Shown piece by piece: positions 8,789 through 18,477 of a stretch of 51,431 bases of DNA (within the stretch, counting starts at the first letter, position 1; every line of letters starts with the position of its first letter). Origin of the DNA: Alphaproteobacteria bacterium (GTDB taxonomy: Bacteria; Pseudomonadota; Alphaproteobacteria; GCA-2731375). The stretch spans positions 1 to 51,431 of the forward strand of contig JAPYPT010000004.1 in assembly GCA_029937535.1 (NCBI GenBank), in the 5' to 3' direction. The notes under the pieces were generated by a model. That model saw only the letters and a program-made list of their open reading frames with translations. It did not search any database and was not told where the DNA came from. The translations under genes and the position numbers were made by a program.

Positions 8789-9613
8789 ATGCCGGAAATT
8801 GCCACCAGCCATCCACCGCTGCATGAGAAATTCGATGCCCAGGGTTTTCTCAGCCCGATCCGGGTCATGTCGCCGGAAGCGGCGGCGGCCATTGCCGATA
8901 AAGTCTCCGGGATTGAGACGGAATACGGGGCGGACGGCGGCGATATGCTGCGTTCCAACACCCACTTTTTGTTTCCGGAGCTATACGATCTGGTTTGCTC
9001 TTCCGCCATCCTTGATCATGTGGAAGAGGTTCTGGGCCCGGACATCCTGTGCTGGTCGGCATCGTTCTTTTCCAAACCGCCCCAGGACCCCAGTTTTGTT
9101 TCCTGGCACCAGGACCTGACCTATTGGGGTCTGGAGCCGGCGGACATCGTGACCGCGTGGGTGGCCATTACGCCGAGCACCAAGGCCAGCGGCTGCATGC
9201 GGGTCGTGCCGGGCAGCCACCGCCCCGGACAATTGGGTCACAGCGATACCTTCGCGGCCGGTAATCTGCTCAGCCGTGGCCAGGTTTTGGACGTTGCCGT
9301 GGACGAGGGGTCGGCGGTCGATTTGGTGTTGCAGCCGGGCGAGATGTCCCTGCACCATGTGCTCGTGGTCCATGGCTCCGACGCGAACCAGTCCGATCTG
9401 CCCCGTCACGGCTTCGCCATCCGCTATATCCCCACCTATTGCAAACAGATCGGCGGGCGCACCACGGCCCTGTTGGTGCGCGGGCGGGACCGCTACAACC
9501 ATTTCGATCCCGTGCCCCGGCCCCAGGCCGATATGCACGCCGACGCGGTTGCGTTCCGGGCCAAGGCCAACAAGGTGGTCAAGGCGATCCTGATGGACGG
9601 CGCTAAGAATTAG
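8789..9613 (+). CDS. Phytanoyl-CoA dioxygenase (PhyH) family protein
   Basis: This 274-residue non-heme Fe(II)/2-oxoglutarate oxygenase shows the metal triad as WHQD (H107, D109) and the distal histidine in VVHGSDAN (H195). An arginine 11 residues later (R206) sits at the usual 2-oxoglutarate carboxylate position, and GFAIRYIPT closes the double-stranded beta helix. The family hydroxylates lipids, osmolytes or secondary metabolites. ATG at 8789 is preferred to an upstream in-frame start because GGGAGTGAG precedes it and homology begins soon after. It is divergent from the luciferase-like gene and followed by a GST 37 bases downstream. Substrate unknown. Confidence 0.88.
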   Translation: MPEIATSHPPLHEKFDAQGFLSPIRVMSPEAAAAIADKVSGIETEYGADGGDMLRSNTHFLFPELYDLVCSSAILDHVEEVLGPDILCWSASFFSKPPQDPSFVSWHQDLTYWGLEPADIVTAWVAITPSTKASGCMRVVPGSHRPGQLGHSDTFAAGNLLSRGQVLDVAVDEGSAVDLVLQPGEMSLHHVLVVHGSDANQSDLPRHGFAIRYIPTYCKQIGGRTTALLVRGRDRYNHFDPVPRPQADMHADAVAFRAKANKVVKAILMDGAKN

Positions 9614-9650
9614 ATCGCTCACACCGAATTTTATGGAAGGTAGATAACCC

Positions 9651-10262
9651 ATGGCCCTGGAAATAATTGGCGGCGCCCGTTCAAACTTTGTGCGCACGGT
9701 GCGCATGGTGGCCGAGGAAAAAGGCGTGCCTTACGAGCATATCTCCGCCATGCCCCATTCCGATGAAGTCAAGGCTATCAACCCGTTCGGCCAGATCCCG
9801 GTGATGCGCCACGATGGCCTGGAAATCCCGGAATCTCATGCCATCGCCACCTATATCGACACCGCCTTTGACGGCCCCGCCCTGGTGCCCATGGAGCCGA
9901 AGGAAGCGGCCGCGGTCAACCGCTGGGTTTCCGCCGTCAACACGGGCGTGGATCAAATGCTCATGCGCAAATATGTGGTGGAATATGCCTTCCACAAGGA
10001 CGAGGACGGCAATGTCGTGCGCGATGTGATCGACCAGACCGTCAAGCGCCTGCCGAAAATGTTCGCCATGCTGGATGGGGCCGTCGCCGGCGGCTATCTG
10101 GGCGGCGATAGTTTTACCATGGCCGATTGTTTTTTGATGCCGATCCTGGCGGCGGTTCAAAATTTCCCCGAGGGCAAGGAAAACCTCGAGACTTCAACAA
10201 ATCTGTCGGCCTATTTCGCCAAGCTATCCGAGCGCCCCAGCTTCACCAAAACCGCCGCGTAG
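9651..10262 (+). CDS. Glutathione S-transferase family protein
   Basis: This is a 203-residue cytosolic GST. The N-terminal thioredoxin-like domain begins LEIIGGARSNFVRTVRM, with Ser11 in the catalytic region. It contains NPFGQIPVM, including the cis-proline, and ESHAIATYID for the glutathione gamma-glutamyl contact. The all-alpha domain ends with GGDSFTMADC, the N-capping box motif. It follows the PhyH-like gene closely and probably shares its transcript. A role in conjugating or isomerising an electrophilic intermediate is possible, but sequence alone gives no substrate. A strong palindrome starts 12 bases after the stop. Confidence 0.88.
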   Translation: MALEIIGGARSNFVRTVRMVAEEKGVPYEHISAMPHSDEVKAINPFGQIPVMRHDGLEIPESHAIATYIDTAFDGPALVPMEPKEAAAVNRWVSAVNTGVDQMLMRKYVVEYAFHKDEDGNVVRDVIDQTVKRLPKMFAMLDGAVAGGYLGGDSFTMADCFLMPILAAVQNFPEGKENLETSTNLSAYFAKLSERPSFTKTAA

Positions 10263-10273
10263 ACTGGCCGGAA

Positions 10274-10373
10274 GGCGGTTTAATACGGTGACGTAATACT
10301 TATATCGTCAACGTCCGGGCAATTTTCCTGCATTTTTGACGATATAAGTATTACGTCACCGCATTAAAACGCC
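10274..10373. repeat. Intergenic palindromic element B
   Basis: The inner arms 10281-10311 and 10336-10366 (31 bases each) are inverted copies matching at 30 of 31 positions. Extending outward to 10274 and 10373 gives 38-base arms with 36 matches around a 24-base spacer. The arm begins with the same 19 bases as element A. Like A it lies between the ends of two convergent genes, here the GST and YajQ. As RNA it would fold into one very long hairpin on either strand, so it may stop transcription from both sides. Confidence 0.85.
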
Positions 10374-10393
10374 TGTCGCCGTCGGCGGCTCTG

Positions 10394-10882
10394 TTAATCC
10401 CGGAAGTTCACGTATTGCAGGGGCTGGTCCAGCTTCATGTCCTTGATCAGGGCTATGGCGGCCTGCAGATCGTCGCGTTTCTTGCCGGTGACACGCAGCT
10501 CATCGCCCTGGATCGCCACCTGAACCTTCTTCAGCTTCGCGCCCTTAAGCTCCTTGACCACCTTTTGCGCCAGGTCCCGGGCGATGCCCTGTTTGATGAC
10601 GATGGTCTGGCGAATGGTGTTGCCGGAGGCTTTTTCGGGATCGCCGTAGTCCAGGGCCTTGTGGTCCACCTTGCGCTTGGCCAAATAGCCGCGCAGCAAT
10701 TCCTGCACCTGTTTCAGTTTCAGATCGTCATCGGCCCGTATGGTCAGGACTTCGTCCGTGCGCTCAATGGCGCATTGGCTGCCCTTGAAGTCAAAGCGCG
10801 TGGAAATTTCCCGCATGACGCCTTGCAAGGCGTTATCCACCTCGGGCAGTTCCGTGCGCGAGACAACATCGAATGACGGCAT
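10394..10882 (-). CDS. yajQ: YajQ family nucleotide-binding protein
   Basis: This 162-residue protein matches the YajQ/DUF520 family along its length (usual size about 160-165). It begins MPSFDVVSRTELPEVDNA and continues RFDFKGSQC, then KVDHKALDYG and IVIKQGIARDLAQKVV, ending with a conserved YVNFRD. The fold is two ferredoxin-like repeats. Members bind cyclic di-GMP in Xanthomonas and Pseudomonas and interact with transcription factors, and others bind nucleotides or tRNA. It lies 18 bases after the PaiB-like gene and is probably the last gene of the monooxygenase-PaiB-YajQ transcript. This identification is among the firmest in the window. Confidence 0.96.
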   Translation of the reverse strand: MPSFDVVSRTELPEVDNALQGVMREISTRFDFKGSQCAIERTDEVLTIRADDDLKLKQVQELLRGYLAKRKVDHKALDYGDPEKASGNTIRQTIVIKQGIARDLAQKVVKELKGAKLKKVQVAIQGDELRVTGKKRDDLQAAIALIKDMKLDQPLQYVNFRD

Positions 10883-10900
10883 GGCAATTTCTCTCTCAGA

Positions 10901-11536
10901 TTATTGGGTCTGCTTCACGGCTTGCGTCACCAAGTCGGCCATAACCTCATTCCCCTGGGCACGCAAGCCGTTGATGACGCCAGCGGCATCGTGTTCGGAC
11001 TTATTCTGGCTCATCTTCCATTTGCCTTCCAGCCGCGTGATCGGCATCTCGATACCGATGATGCCCCGGCACATGGCCGCGATATAATCCGCCGGCGCAT
11101 CCGCCAGTTTCCAGGGCAGCTCGTAGGGGCTTTCGAAGTGGTCGGTCATGGCCGCCAGATGGGTCTGCAATTTTGCCGGATCATCGAAGGTTGTCGCCGT
11201 GCCGTAGGCGTGAATGGCCACATAGTTCCAGGTTGGCACCGCCTTGCCGGTTTGGTGTTTCGAAGGATACCAGTTCGGCGAGATATAGCTTTGGGGACCT
11301 TGAAAAATCACTAATAATTCCTGGCCATCCCGCAGGGCGGCGGCCTGGGGATTGGCTTTGGCGAAATGACAGCGCAGGGTACCATGGGGCTCGGCAGCGG
11401 TATCCAACTCGATCGGCACGTGGGAGGCGATCAGGCCGTCCGGCCCCTGGCCGACGACAATTGCCGCGCCGATCTGGCGCATGGTTTGGTGCAGAACCTC
11501 CGTGCGGTCCTCACGAAAATCGCCGGGTAGATACAT
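10901..11536 (-). CDS. PaiB-like FMN-binding regulator family protein
   Basis: This 211-residue protein is of the PaiB (FMN-binding split-barrel) family. It begins MYLPGDFRED and shows GLIASHVPIEL, SYISPNWYPSK and VPTWNYVAIHAYG, the conserved aromatic blocks of the flavin-binding barrel. In Bacillus PaiB affects sporulation and protease genes, but many homologues lack proven regulatory function and may be flavin-dependent redox proteins. GAGGAG lies just before the ATG. It sits between a Baeyer-Villiger-type monooxygenase (33 bases upstream) and YajQ. Family assignment is confident; role is not. Confidence 0.88.
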   Translation of the reverse strand: MYLPGDFREDRTEVLHQTMRQIGAAIVVGQGPDGLIASHVPIELDTAAEPHGTLRCHFAKANPQAAALRDGQELLVIFQGPQSYISPNWYPSKHQTGKAVPTWNYVAIHAYGTATTFDDPAKLQTHLAAMTDHFESPYELPWKLADAPADYIAAMCRGIIGIEMPITRLEGKWKMSQNKSEHDAAGVINGLRAQGNEVMADLVTQAVKQTQ

Positions 11537-11568
11537 GGCCGTCTCCTCGAATAAGGTCGAGGCCCTAT

Positions 11569-13056
11569 TTAGGAGACCAGATCGTATTCGTCCAGGTTGG
11601 GCGTGGACATATCATTGCAGAATTTGTCGTAGGAAAAGGGCCACATGGCCGGATTGCCGTTCTTATCCAGATACCAGCTTTGACAGCCCGTGACCCAGAC
11701 CGTGCCTTTCATGGCTGCTTTCAAGGTTCCATTGAAGGCCTCCATGGCGTCTTGCTTGGCGGAAATCTCGTCGGCCCCGCCCCGCCGCCACAGATCGATC
11801 AGCTGCATAATGTAGGCCAGCTGCTTTTCCGAAATATCGATCAGGGAGAAATTTCCAATGGGGCTGTTGGGGCCCACCAACATGAAGAAGTTGGGAAAGC
11901 CGGGCAGGGAGACGGAGCGGTGGGCGGGCGTCGCCTCGGCCCATTCGTCCTGCAATTCGCGCCCGTCATTGCCGGTCAAATCCATGGGCCGCATGAAACT
12001 ATGACCATCGAAGCCCGTGGCCAGGACCAATACGTCCATTTCGTGCAGGCGGCCATCCGTGGTCCGTACACCGCCCGCCTCCACCCGTGCGATGGGGTCC
12101 GTAATCAGTTCTGCATTGGGTTTTTGGATGGCTTCATAAAAACTGTCGGAGACGATCAGGCGCTTGCAGGCCGCCTTGTAGTCGGGCGTCAGCCGCGCCT
12201 TTAGCTCCGCATCATGGACGTTGTCGTCGAGATTGGCGCGGCAGGTTTCTTCGATCCTGGCCATCTGCTCTTCGTCGCCGATCACGGCTTCGCCAAAGGT
12301 ATCGGCGAACAGCCGGGTCATTGAGGCGAGCAAATCATCCATGGCGCCGGGGACGTTGCGGAAGACATCCTTTTCCTGCTCGCTGAAGGCCGGATTTTCC
12401 TGCGGGAAGATCCATTGCGCCGTGCGCTGGAACAGGGACAGATGGGAAACTTTATCGACCAGATCGGCGGTGATCTGCACGGCGGTGGAACCGGTGCCGA
12501 TGATGCCGATGCGCCGGTTTTCAAGGGGTACGTCGTGGTCCCAGCGGGCGGAATGAAAGACCTCGCCGGCGAAATCATCCAACCCCTCGATGTCGGGGTA
12601 AACCGGATGGTGCAAAACGCCGGCGGCGGAAATGATGATATCCACCACATCGATGGTTTCATCGCCGCATTCCAAGTGCCAGTTTCCGTCCCGGCGCCGG
12701 GCGCGGGTGATCTCCGTATTGAACCTGAGGCGTCTTTCGACGTCGTATTTTTTGGCCACCCCGTCGAAATAGGCCCTGATTTCCGCGCCGGGAGAGAACC
12801 GGTGGCTCCATTCCGCATTCGGCTCGAATGAATAGCGGTACATATGCGAGGGCACATCGCAGCACAGCCCCGGATAGGTGTTGTCGCGCCAGGTGCCGCC
12901 CAAGGCCCCGGCTTTTTCATAGACGGTGAAATCGGCAATGCCGGCTTCCTTGAGTTTGATCGCCGTCAGAATGCCCGACATCCCGGCCCCGATGACCGCG
13001 ACGCGGGGGGAGCGCTTAATTTTGTTCGCGGCACCTGGATCGGCTTGCGCATTCAT
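11569..13056 (-). CDS. Flavin-containing (Baeyer-Villiger-type) monooxygenase
   Basis: This is a 495-residue class B flavoprotein monooxygenase. VIGAGMSG (21-28) is the FAD Rossmann motif, [12 protein letters not shown] is the flavin-proximal block, and GTGSTAVQ (187-194) is the NADPH motif. Between them [12 protein letters not shown] (162-173) satisfies the Baeyer-Villiger fingerprint FxGxxxHxxxW(P/D). Such enzymes insert oxygen next to a ketone, giving esters or lactones. The ATG at 13056 is preceded by AGGTGAG. It is divergent from the histidinol-dehydrogenase-like operon, with 147 bases between them. PaiB-like and YajQ genes follow it. Substrate cannot be inferred. Confidence 0.9.
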   Translation of the reverse strand: MNAQADPGAANKIKRSPRVAVIGAGMSGILTAIKLKEAGIADFTVYEKAGALGGTWRDNTYPGLCCDVPSHMYRYSFEPNAEWSHRFSPGAEIRAYFDGVAKKYDVERRLRFNTEITRARRRDGNWHLECGDETIDVVDIIISAAGVLHHPVYPDIEGLDDFAGEVFHSARWDHDVPLENRRIGIIGTGSTAVQITADLVDKVSHLSLFQRTAQWIFPQENPAFSEQEKDVFRNVPGAMDDLLASMTRLFADTFGEAVIGDEEQMARIEETCRANLDDNVHDAELKARLTPDYKAACKRLIVSDSFYEAIQKPNAELITDPIARVEAGGVRTTDGRLHEMDVLVLATGFDGHSFMRPMDLTGNDGRELQDEWAEATPAHRSVSLPGFPNFFMLVGPNSPIGNFSLIDISEKQLAYIMQLIDLWRRGGADEISAKQDAMEAFNGTLKAAMKGTVWVTGCQSWYLDKNGNPAMWPFSYDKFCNDMSTPNLDEYDLVS

Positions 13057-13203
13057 GACTCACCTGTACTGAAATGGTCGACAACACCTTCCATAGCATT
13101 AATCCCGGCCTTTGGCCCTGGACGCGGCAAAAAGCCACAGGCGGCGTCTTTCATGGGCGGCGGCTACGGGGTAGGTTGCCACTTTGGTATCGGGGAGGAC
13201 GTC

Positions 13204-14517
13204 ATGGCGAGATATCTGAAACAGGGCCTGGGACAGGCGGAGGTGGACGAGGCCGACGCCAAGGTGCGGGCCCAGGTGGAAACCATTCTGGGCGACATCC
13301 AGGCGCGTGGCGATGACGCGGTCCGTGATTTGTCTGAAAAATTCGACAATTGGAGCCCGGAAAACTTCCAACTGTCCGAACCCGAGATCGAAGCCGCCAT
13401 GGCAAAGGTGGCCAAGCGTGACCTGGACGATATCCGCTTTGCCCAGGAACAAGTGCGTAATTTTGCCCAGCACCAAAAAGACGCCCTGCGGGATATCGAG
13501 GTGGAAACCATGCCCGGCGTCGTGCTGGGGCATAAGAATATTCCCGTAAATTCGGTGGGCTGTTACGTGCCGGGCGGCAAATACCCCATGGTCGCCTCGG
13601 CCCATATGAGCGTGGTGACCGCAAAGGTGGCCGGCGTGCCGCGCATTGTCGCCTCCGCCCCGCCCCAGGGCGGCGCGCCACACCCGGCCATCGTCGCCGC
13701 CATGCATATGGGCGGGGCGGACGAGATTTTGGTGCTGGGCGGCATTCAGGCCGTCGCCACCATGGCGCTTGGCACCGAGAGCATTCCCAGCGTCGATATG
13801 CTGGTGGGGCCGGGCAACATGTTCGTGGCCGAGGCCAAGCGGCAGTTGTTCGGCCGGGTCGGCATCGATCTCTTTGCCGGCCCCACCGAGACCCTGATCA
13901 TCGCCGATGACACGGTCGACGGGGAATTATGCGCCATCGATCTGCTGGGCCAGGCCGAACACGGGCCCACGTCACCGGCGGTGCTGCTGACTACCTCGGA
14001 AGCCTTGGCGAAGGATACGATGGCCGAGATCGCGCGCCAGTTGGATATCCTGCCGACGGCGGAGATCGCGAGAGAATCCTGGGCCAATTACGGCGCCGTC
14101 ATTCTGTGCGACAGCGAGGAAGAGATGGTGGAGGAGGCCGACCGCCTGGCCTTCGAGCATGTTCAGGTGATGACGAAAGATCCGGAATATTTCCTCGATA
14201 ACATGACCAACTACGGCGCCCTGTTTCTGGGCCCCCGCACCAACGTCTCCTACGGCGACAAGGTGATCGGCACCAACCATACCCTGCCCACCAAACGCGC
14301 CGGCCGCTACACGGGCGGGCTGTGGGTCGGTAAATTCATCAAGACCCACACCTATCAGCGGGTGCTGACCGATGAAGCCTCGGCCCTGGTCGGGGAATAT
14401 TGTTCGCGGCTGTGCATGCTGGAAGGCTTCGCGGGCCATGCCGAACAGGCCAACGTCCGCGTGCGCCGCTATGGCGGGCGCAACGTGCCGCCCTACACGG
14501 CGGTCGAGCCTCGCTGA
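13204..14517 (+). CDS. Histidinol dehydrogenase superfamily, HpsN-like
   Basis: This 437-residue NAD- and zinc-dependent dehydrogenase is of the HisD superfamily. Key positions remain: GCYVPGG, the Gln/His zinc ligands in GQAEHG, the catalytic Glu-His in AFEH, GDK and NHTLPT, and the C-terminal His in EGFAGHAEQ. The substrate-side segments differ from true histidinol dehydrogenases ([17 protein letters not shown], and EGFxGHxEQ instead of EGLxAHxxA). This resembles the sulfopropanediol dehydrogenase (HpsN) branch. ATG at 13204 follows GGGGAGGA. Its stop overlaps the next ATG as TGATG. With no histidine genes nearby, a catabolic alcohol-to-acid oxidation is likelier than histidine synthesis. 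Confidence 0.85.
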   Translation: MARYLKQGLGQAEVDEADAKVRAQVETILGDIQARGDDAVRDLSEKFDNWSPENFQLSEPEIEAAMAKVAKRDLDDIRFAQEQVRNFAQHQKDALRDIEVETMPGVVLGHKNIPVNSVGCYVPGGKYPMVASAHMSVVTAKVAGVPRIVASAPPQGGAPHPAIVAAMHMGGADEILVLGGIQAVATMALGTESIPSVDMLVGPGNMFVAEAKRQLFGRVGIDLFAGPTETLIIADDTVDGELCAIDLLGQAEHGPTSPAVLLTTSEALAKDTMAEIARQLDILPTAEIARESWANYGAVILCDSEEEMVEEADRLAFEHVQVMTKDPEYFLDNMTNYGALFLGPRTNVSYGDKVIGTNHTLPTKRAGRYTGGLWVGKFIKTHTYQRVLTDEASALVGEYCSRLCMLEGFAGHAEQANVRVRRYGGRNVPPYTAVEPR

Positions 14518-15452
14518 TGGCCGGACATATCGCCATCGTCGGTGCCGGTCTGGTCGGCGGTGGCTGGACCATTGTCTTTGCCAGGGCGGGCGAACAGGTC
14601 CGGGTGTTCGATGCCGCGCGCGGTGTTCGTGACGACTTTCTGGCGGTGGTCAGCCAACAGTTGGATGACCTGAAGGCCTATGATCTGGTCGATGACCCGG
14701 CCGCCATTCTGGCCCGGATCACGGTTTGCGATAGCCTAGGGGAGGCCGTAACGGGCGCCCGTTTCATACAGGAGTCCGTGCTTGAGGAAATTCCGGTTAA
14801 ACAACAAATTTCGGCGGCAATCGGCCCTTTGCTGGATGACGGCGCTATCGTCGGCTCGTCCACCTCCGGCATTCCCGGTTCCGCTTTTACCGAGGACGTG
14901 ACGAACCGGGAACGTTTCCTGGTGACCCATCCGGTCAACCCGCCCTATCTGGTACCCGTGGTCGAGGTGGTGCCGGCGCCATGGACCGATCCGGGGGCAG
15001 TGGATGGCGCCATGGCCCTGATGGCGGAAGTTGGCCAATCCCCGGTCCTGGTGCGGAGGGAAATCGAAGGTTTCATATTGAACCGCCTGCAAGGGGTTCT
15101 GTTGCGGGAGGCTTGGGATCTGTTCGAGGCGGGCTATGCCTCGGCCGAGGATATCGACAAGACCGTCTCGGAGGGGCTTGGCCTGCGCTGGTCCTTCATG
15201 GGACCGTTCGAAACCATCGATCTGAACGCGCCGGGCGGCGTGGCCGATTATGCCGAACGCCTGGGGCCGTTGTACCATGCCATCCAGAAATCCCGCACCG
15301 ACCCACGGCAATGGAGCCCGGAACTCATTGCCAAGGTTGATGACGAACGCCGTCAAGCCCTGGCCATGGGCGGCCTGGCCGGCCGGCGCAATTGGCGCGA
15401 CCGCCGCCTGATGGCCCTGGCCGCCCACAAGGCTGAACAAGACAGCCAATAG
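14517..15452 (+). CDS. 3-hydroxyacyl-CoA dehydrogenase family protein
   Basis: This 311-residue NAD-dependent dehydrogenase begins with IAIVGAGLVGGGW, the Rossmann loop of the 3-hydroxyacyl-CoA dehydrogenase family. It continues with VLEEIPVKQQI, SSTSGIP and RFLVTHPVNPP, which includes the catalytic His. The C-terminal dimerisation domain reads FILNRLQGVLLREAWDL. The single N- and C-terminal domain pair and the length fit the lambda-crystallin / L-gulonate / carnitine 3-dehydrogenase branch as well as fatty-acid-type enzymes. The start overlaps the previous stop by one base, so the two dehydrogenases are likely translated together and may act in sequence. Exact substrate unknown. Confidence 0.9.
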   Translation: MAGHIAIVGAGLVGGGWTIVFARAGEQVRVFDAARGVRDDFLAVVSQQLDDLKAYDLVDDPAAILARITVCDSLGEAVTGARFIQESVLEEIPVKQQISAAIGPLLDDGAIVGSSTSGIPGSAFTEDVTNRERFLVTHPVNPPYLVPVVEVVPAPWTDPGAVDGAMALMAEVGQSPVLVRREIEGFILNRLQGVLLREAWDLFEAGYASAEDIDKTVSEGLGLRWSFMGPFETIDLNAPGGVADYAERLGPLYHAIQKSRTDPRQWSPELIAKVDDERRQALAMGGLAGRRNWRDRRLMALAAHKAEQDSQ

Positions 15453-15493
15453 AATCCGAACCATCCAGCCGGCGCTTTGAAGGAATTGTCTCG

Positions 15494-16459
15494 ATGTCCG
15501 AATTGACCGTCACCGACCATAAAGTCGAAAGCATCCAGGCGGGATTATCCGTCTTCGTCCGCAATAAACATCTGGCCGGCCGGACGGAATTCTCGCCCAC
15601 CGAGACGGTATTGTGCGTCCACGGCGCAACCTATCCTTCCACCGTGACGTTCGATTATGTCATTGACGGGCAATCATGGATGGATGTTTTGGCCAAGGCG
15701 GGTTTTGATGTCTGGTGCGTCGATATCCTTGGCTATGGCGCATCCGACCGGCCGCCGGAGATGTCGGTGCCGGCGGATGATAATCCACCGATTGTGGATA
15801 CAGAACATGCCGTAGCCGATGTGGCGCGGGTTGTTGACTTCATTCTGGCCCGGCGGGACCTGCCGCGCCTGGCGTTAATAGGCTATTCCTGGGGTACGAT
15901 GATTTGCGGCAACTACGCTGGCCAGAGGCCGGAGAATGTGGCGCGTCTGGTGCTGTATGGCGCGGCCTGGTTGGGCGCGGGAAGCTCCATTTCCTCCGGC
16001 ACGCCGCCGGGCGCCTATCGCATGGTCGATGCCGAAGCCGTGATTGCCCGTTGGTGCCGTGAGCTGGATGAGGATCAGATCGCGCGCATTGCCTCCCCCG
16101 CCCACATGGCGGCCTGGGCGGACGCGGCGATAGCCTCGGACCCGGAGGCAGGCAATCATGAACCGCCTCAACTGCGCGCGCCCGCGGGCGTGGTCAAGGA
16201 TGTACTGGAGAGGAATGCCAGCCAGACGCCGTCCTATGATCCTGGAAAAATCAGGTCGCCGACCATGGTCGTGGTCGGGGAATGGGACCGGGAAACCACG
16301 CCGGAGCAGGGGCGGACGGTGTTCAGTCTGCTGCCAAATGATATCGACCGCCGCTATGTCATGATCGGCGGCGCCACCCATTCCATGTTGATTGAAAATC
16401 AACGGGGTGAACTGCACCAGGTGGTGGACGGCTTTTTGAAGGAAGGGTGGGAGAGATGA
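15494..16459 (+). CDS. Alpha/beta hydrolase fold protein
   Basis: This 321-residue serine hydrolase has a nucleophile elbow reading GYSWGTM. A later WDRETTP supplies the acidic residue, and GGATHSMLIE the histidine. The oxyanion region is LCVHGATYPS near residue 36. There is no signal peptide, so it should be cytoplasmic. AAGGAA precedes the ATG. Its stop overlaps the next start as ATGA (16456-16459). It probably cleaves an ester, lactone or C-C bond in the pathway encoded by this six-gene operon; the sequence does not say which. Confidence 0.87.
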   Translation: MSELTVTDHKVESIQAGLSVFVRNKHLAGRTEFSPTETVLCVHGATYPSTVTFDYVIDGQSWMDVLAKAGFDVWCVDILGYGASDRPPEMSVPADDNPPIVDTEHAVADVARVVDFILARRDLPRLALIGYSWGTMICGNYAGQRPENVARLVLYGAAWLGAGSSISSGTPPGAYRMVDAEAVIARWCRELDEDQIARIASPAHMAAWADAAIASDPEAGNHEPPQLRAPAGVVKDVLERNASQTPSYDPGKIRSPTMVVVGEWDRETTPEQGRTVFSLLPNDIDRRYVMIGGATHSMLIENQRGELHQVVDGFLKEGWER

Positions 16460-17100
16460 GCGACGGCATCGTCCTGTGGGGCGCCATATCCCTGCGCGCC
16501 CTGCGGGTTCATTGGGCGCTGCACGAATTGAACCTGTCTTACGAGTATCGCCCGATCCAATCGCGCACGGGGGAAACCCTGACGGTGGAATATACCGGGC
16601 ATAATCCAAAGCAGAAAATCCCCTGTTTGCAGGACGGTGATTTCACCCTGACGGAAAGCCCGGCCATCGTGAACTATCTGTTCAATGCCTATGGCTCCCG
16701 GGGGGATGTCCATATGCCGCGCGACCCCGAAGAGCAGGCCAGGGCGGATGAATGGAGCTATTTCGCCATGATGGAGCTGGATGCCCATTCCCTGTATTTG
16801 ATTCGCCGGCACAAGTTTCTCCCCGAAATTTATGGCGAGGCCCCCGTCGCCGTGGCCTCGGCCGCCGAATACTGCAAGAAACAGATGGACGCCGTGGCGC
16901 CTGACGTAGCCAAGTTCGCGCCTTTTATTTTCGGCGAAAAACTGAGCGCCGCCGATATTCTGTTGTCCACCACGTTCAATTTCGCCGAACGCTATGAAGT
17001 GGAACCGCCCGAACCCTGCCGGACTTACCGGGACCGCGCCTTTGCCCGGCCGGCGTTCTTGACCGCCAACGCACGTAACGAGGACCTAAATGCCAGCTAA
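16456..17100 (+). CDS. Glutathione S-transferase family protein, second copy
   Basis: This is a 214-residue GST. The N-terminal domain begins LWGAISLRALRVHWAL and contains NPKQKIPCL with the cis-proline, and LTESPAIVNYL for glutathione binding. The C-terminal helical domain ends in the GEKLSAADILL motif. ATG at 16456 is chosen because it overlaps the preceding stop as ATGA and follows a purine-rich GGAAGGGTGGGAGAG stretch; a GTG at 16447 in frame is the alternative. It overlaps the amidase gene by 11 bases. It is not closely similar to the GST at 9651, so this is not a recent duplication. Confidence 0.87.
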   Translation: MSDGIVLWGAISLRALRVHWALHELNLSYEYRPIQSRTGETLTVEYTGHNPKQKIPCLQDGDFTLTESPAIVNYLFNAYGSRGDVHMPRDPEEQARADEWSYFAMMELDAHSLYLIRRHKFLPEIYGEAPVAVASAAEYCKKQMDAVAPDVAKFAPFIFGEKLSAADILLSTTFNFAERYEVEPPEPCRTYRDRAFARPAFLTANARNEDLNAS

Positions 17101-18445
17101 CAACAGCTCTCATAACGCCCGCGACACCCTGGAGGCCGCGCTTGCCGCGATCGACAGCCGGGACGAAACCATCAACGCCATGATCACGGTTACCGCCGAT
17201 CAGGCGCGCGAGGCGGCGGACGCCGCCGACCAGGCGGCGGCGGCGGGGCGATGGCTCGGCCTGCTGCATGGCATGCCCATGGCCATCAAGGATAATATTC
17301 AGACCGCCGGCGTGCGCACCACCTCCGGTTCTTTGCATTTCAAGGATGTGGTGCCCAATCAGGATGCCTTCGTCATTCAACGGCTGAAGGCGGCGGGCGC
17401 GGTGATCGTCGGCAAGGCGACCATGCAGGAGCTGGCCTTTGGCATCCGCTCCGACAATCCGGTCAGCGGCCAGTGCCGCAATCCATGGGACCTCACGAAG
17501 GTACCGGGCGGCTCCTCCGGTGGCTCCGGCGCGGTCATCGCCGCCGGCATGGCGCAGGGCGCCTTGGGCACGGATACCGGCGGCTCGGTCCGCCTTCCGG
17601 CGGCCATGAACGGTGTTGCAGGGCTGCGCCCCACCCATGGCCGGGTCCCCAACCATGGTTCCACCCCGGTCAGTGTTTCCTATGACACCATCGGCCCCAT
17701 GGCCCGGCGGGTCGAGGATATCGCCCGCATTCTGGCGGTGACCGCCAGGGGCGAACCGGGGGCAGCGCCCTCGGAGGCGCCGGATTTGGGCAATTTCCTA
17801 CCCACCTTGAACGATGGCGTGGCCGGCCTGCGCCTTGGCCTGCCCCGCAACCATTATTTTGAAGGCTGCGGCGATGAAATCGCCGAGGCCGTGATGACGG
17901 CGGTGCGGGCCTTGGAGGCGCGGGGCGCGAAGGTTGTCGAGGTGGATGTGGATGGCGCCGAGGCGACCCATCAATGGGCCACCATTCAGGTCTATTCCGA
18001 CGCCTGCGCCTATCACGCCGACCGCATTGATCGTCACCCGGAATTATTCTCCCCCGCGGTGCTGGAGCGGATGTTGGTGGGCCGTACCTTTAGTGGCGTC
18101 GATTACGCCAACGCGGCCCGGGCGCGGGAGGCTTGGCAAGGGACCATGGCGGCGCTATTTCAGGATATCGATATCCTGGTCTCGCCCACCACAACCGCCC
18201 CGCCGCCGCCCATCGAGGAAGACAAATCCCTGTTGGAGGCGACGCGGGACGCCTCCCGCAACACCTACGCTGGCGGCTTTGGCGCCTATCCCGGCCTCTC
18301 GCTGCCCTGCGGCTTTGACAAGGCCGGCCTGCCCATGGGTATGCAGTTGGAAGCCGCCTGGTGGCGGGAGCCGATGCTGCTGCGCACGGGTGCTACCTAT
18401 CAGGCGGAGACCGACTGGCACCTGGCGGAGCCGCAACTGCCCTAA
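17090..18445 (+). CDS. Amidase (amidase signature family)
   Basis: This 451-residue Ser-cisSer-Lys hydrolase has K67 in MAIKDN, cis-Ser S142 in PGGSSGGS and nucleophile S166 in GTDTGGSVRLP. The Lys-to-cis-Ser (75) and cis-Ser-to-Ser (24) spacings match GatA-type enzymes. There is no GatB or GatC neighbour and the C-terminus lacks the GatA tail, so this is a stand-alone amidase releasing ammonia or an amine from a carboxamide. It overlaps the GST gene and precedes the carboxylase by 32 bases. The operon position suggests it processes an amide intermediate before the acyl-CoA steps; that is inference. Confidence 0.92.
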   Translation: MPANNSSHNARDTLEAALAAIDSRDETINAMITVTADQAREAADAADQAAAAGRWLGLLHGMPMAIKDNIQTAGVRTTSGSLHFKDVVPNQDAFVIQRLKAAGAVIVGKATMQELAFGIRSDNPVSGQCRNPWDLTKVPGGSSGGSGAVIAAGMAQGALGTDTGGSVRLPAAMNGVAGLRPTHGRVPNHGSTPVSVSYDTIGPMARRVEDIARILAVTARGEPGAAPSEAPDLGNFLPTLNDGVAGLRLGLPRNHYFEGCGDEIAEAVMTAVRALEARGAKVVEVDVDGAEATHQWATIQVYSDACAYHADRIDRHPELFSPAVLERMLVGRTFSGVDYANAARAREAWQGTMAALFQDIDILVSPTTTAPPPPIEEDKSLLEATRDASRNTYAGGFGAYPGLSLPCGFDKAGLPMGMQLEAAWWREPMLLRTGATYQAETDWHLAEPQLP

Positions 18446-18477
18446 CAAAACACCAAGACTCGAGGAAACAGATCGTC

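Noticed and set aside
13204-14517. Histidine biosynthesis hisD
   Set aside because: Active-site metals are kept but substrate-side motifs differ, no his genes are present, and the operon is catabolic.
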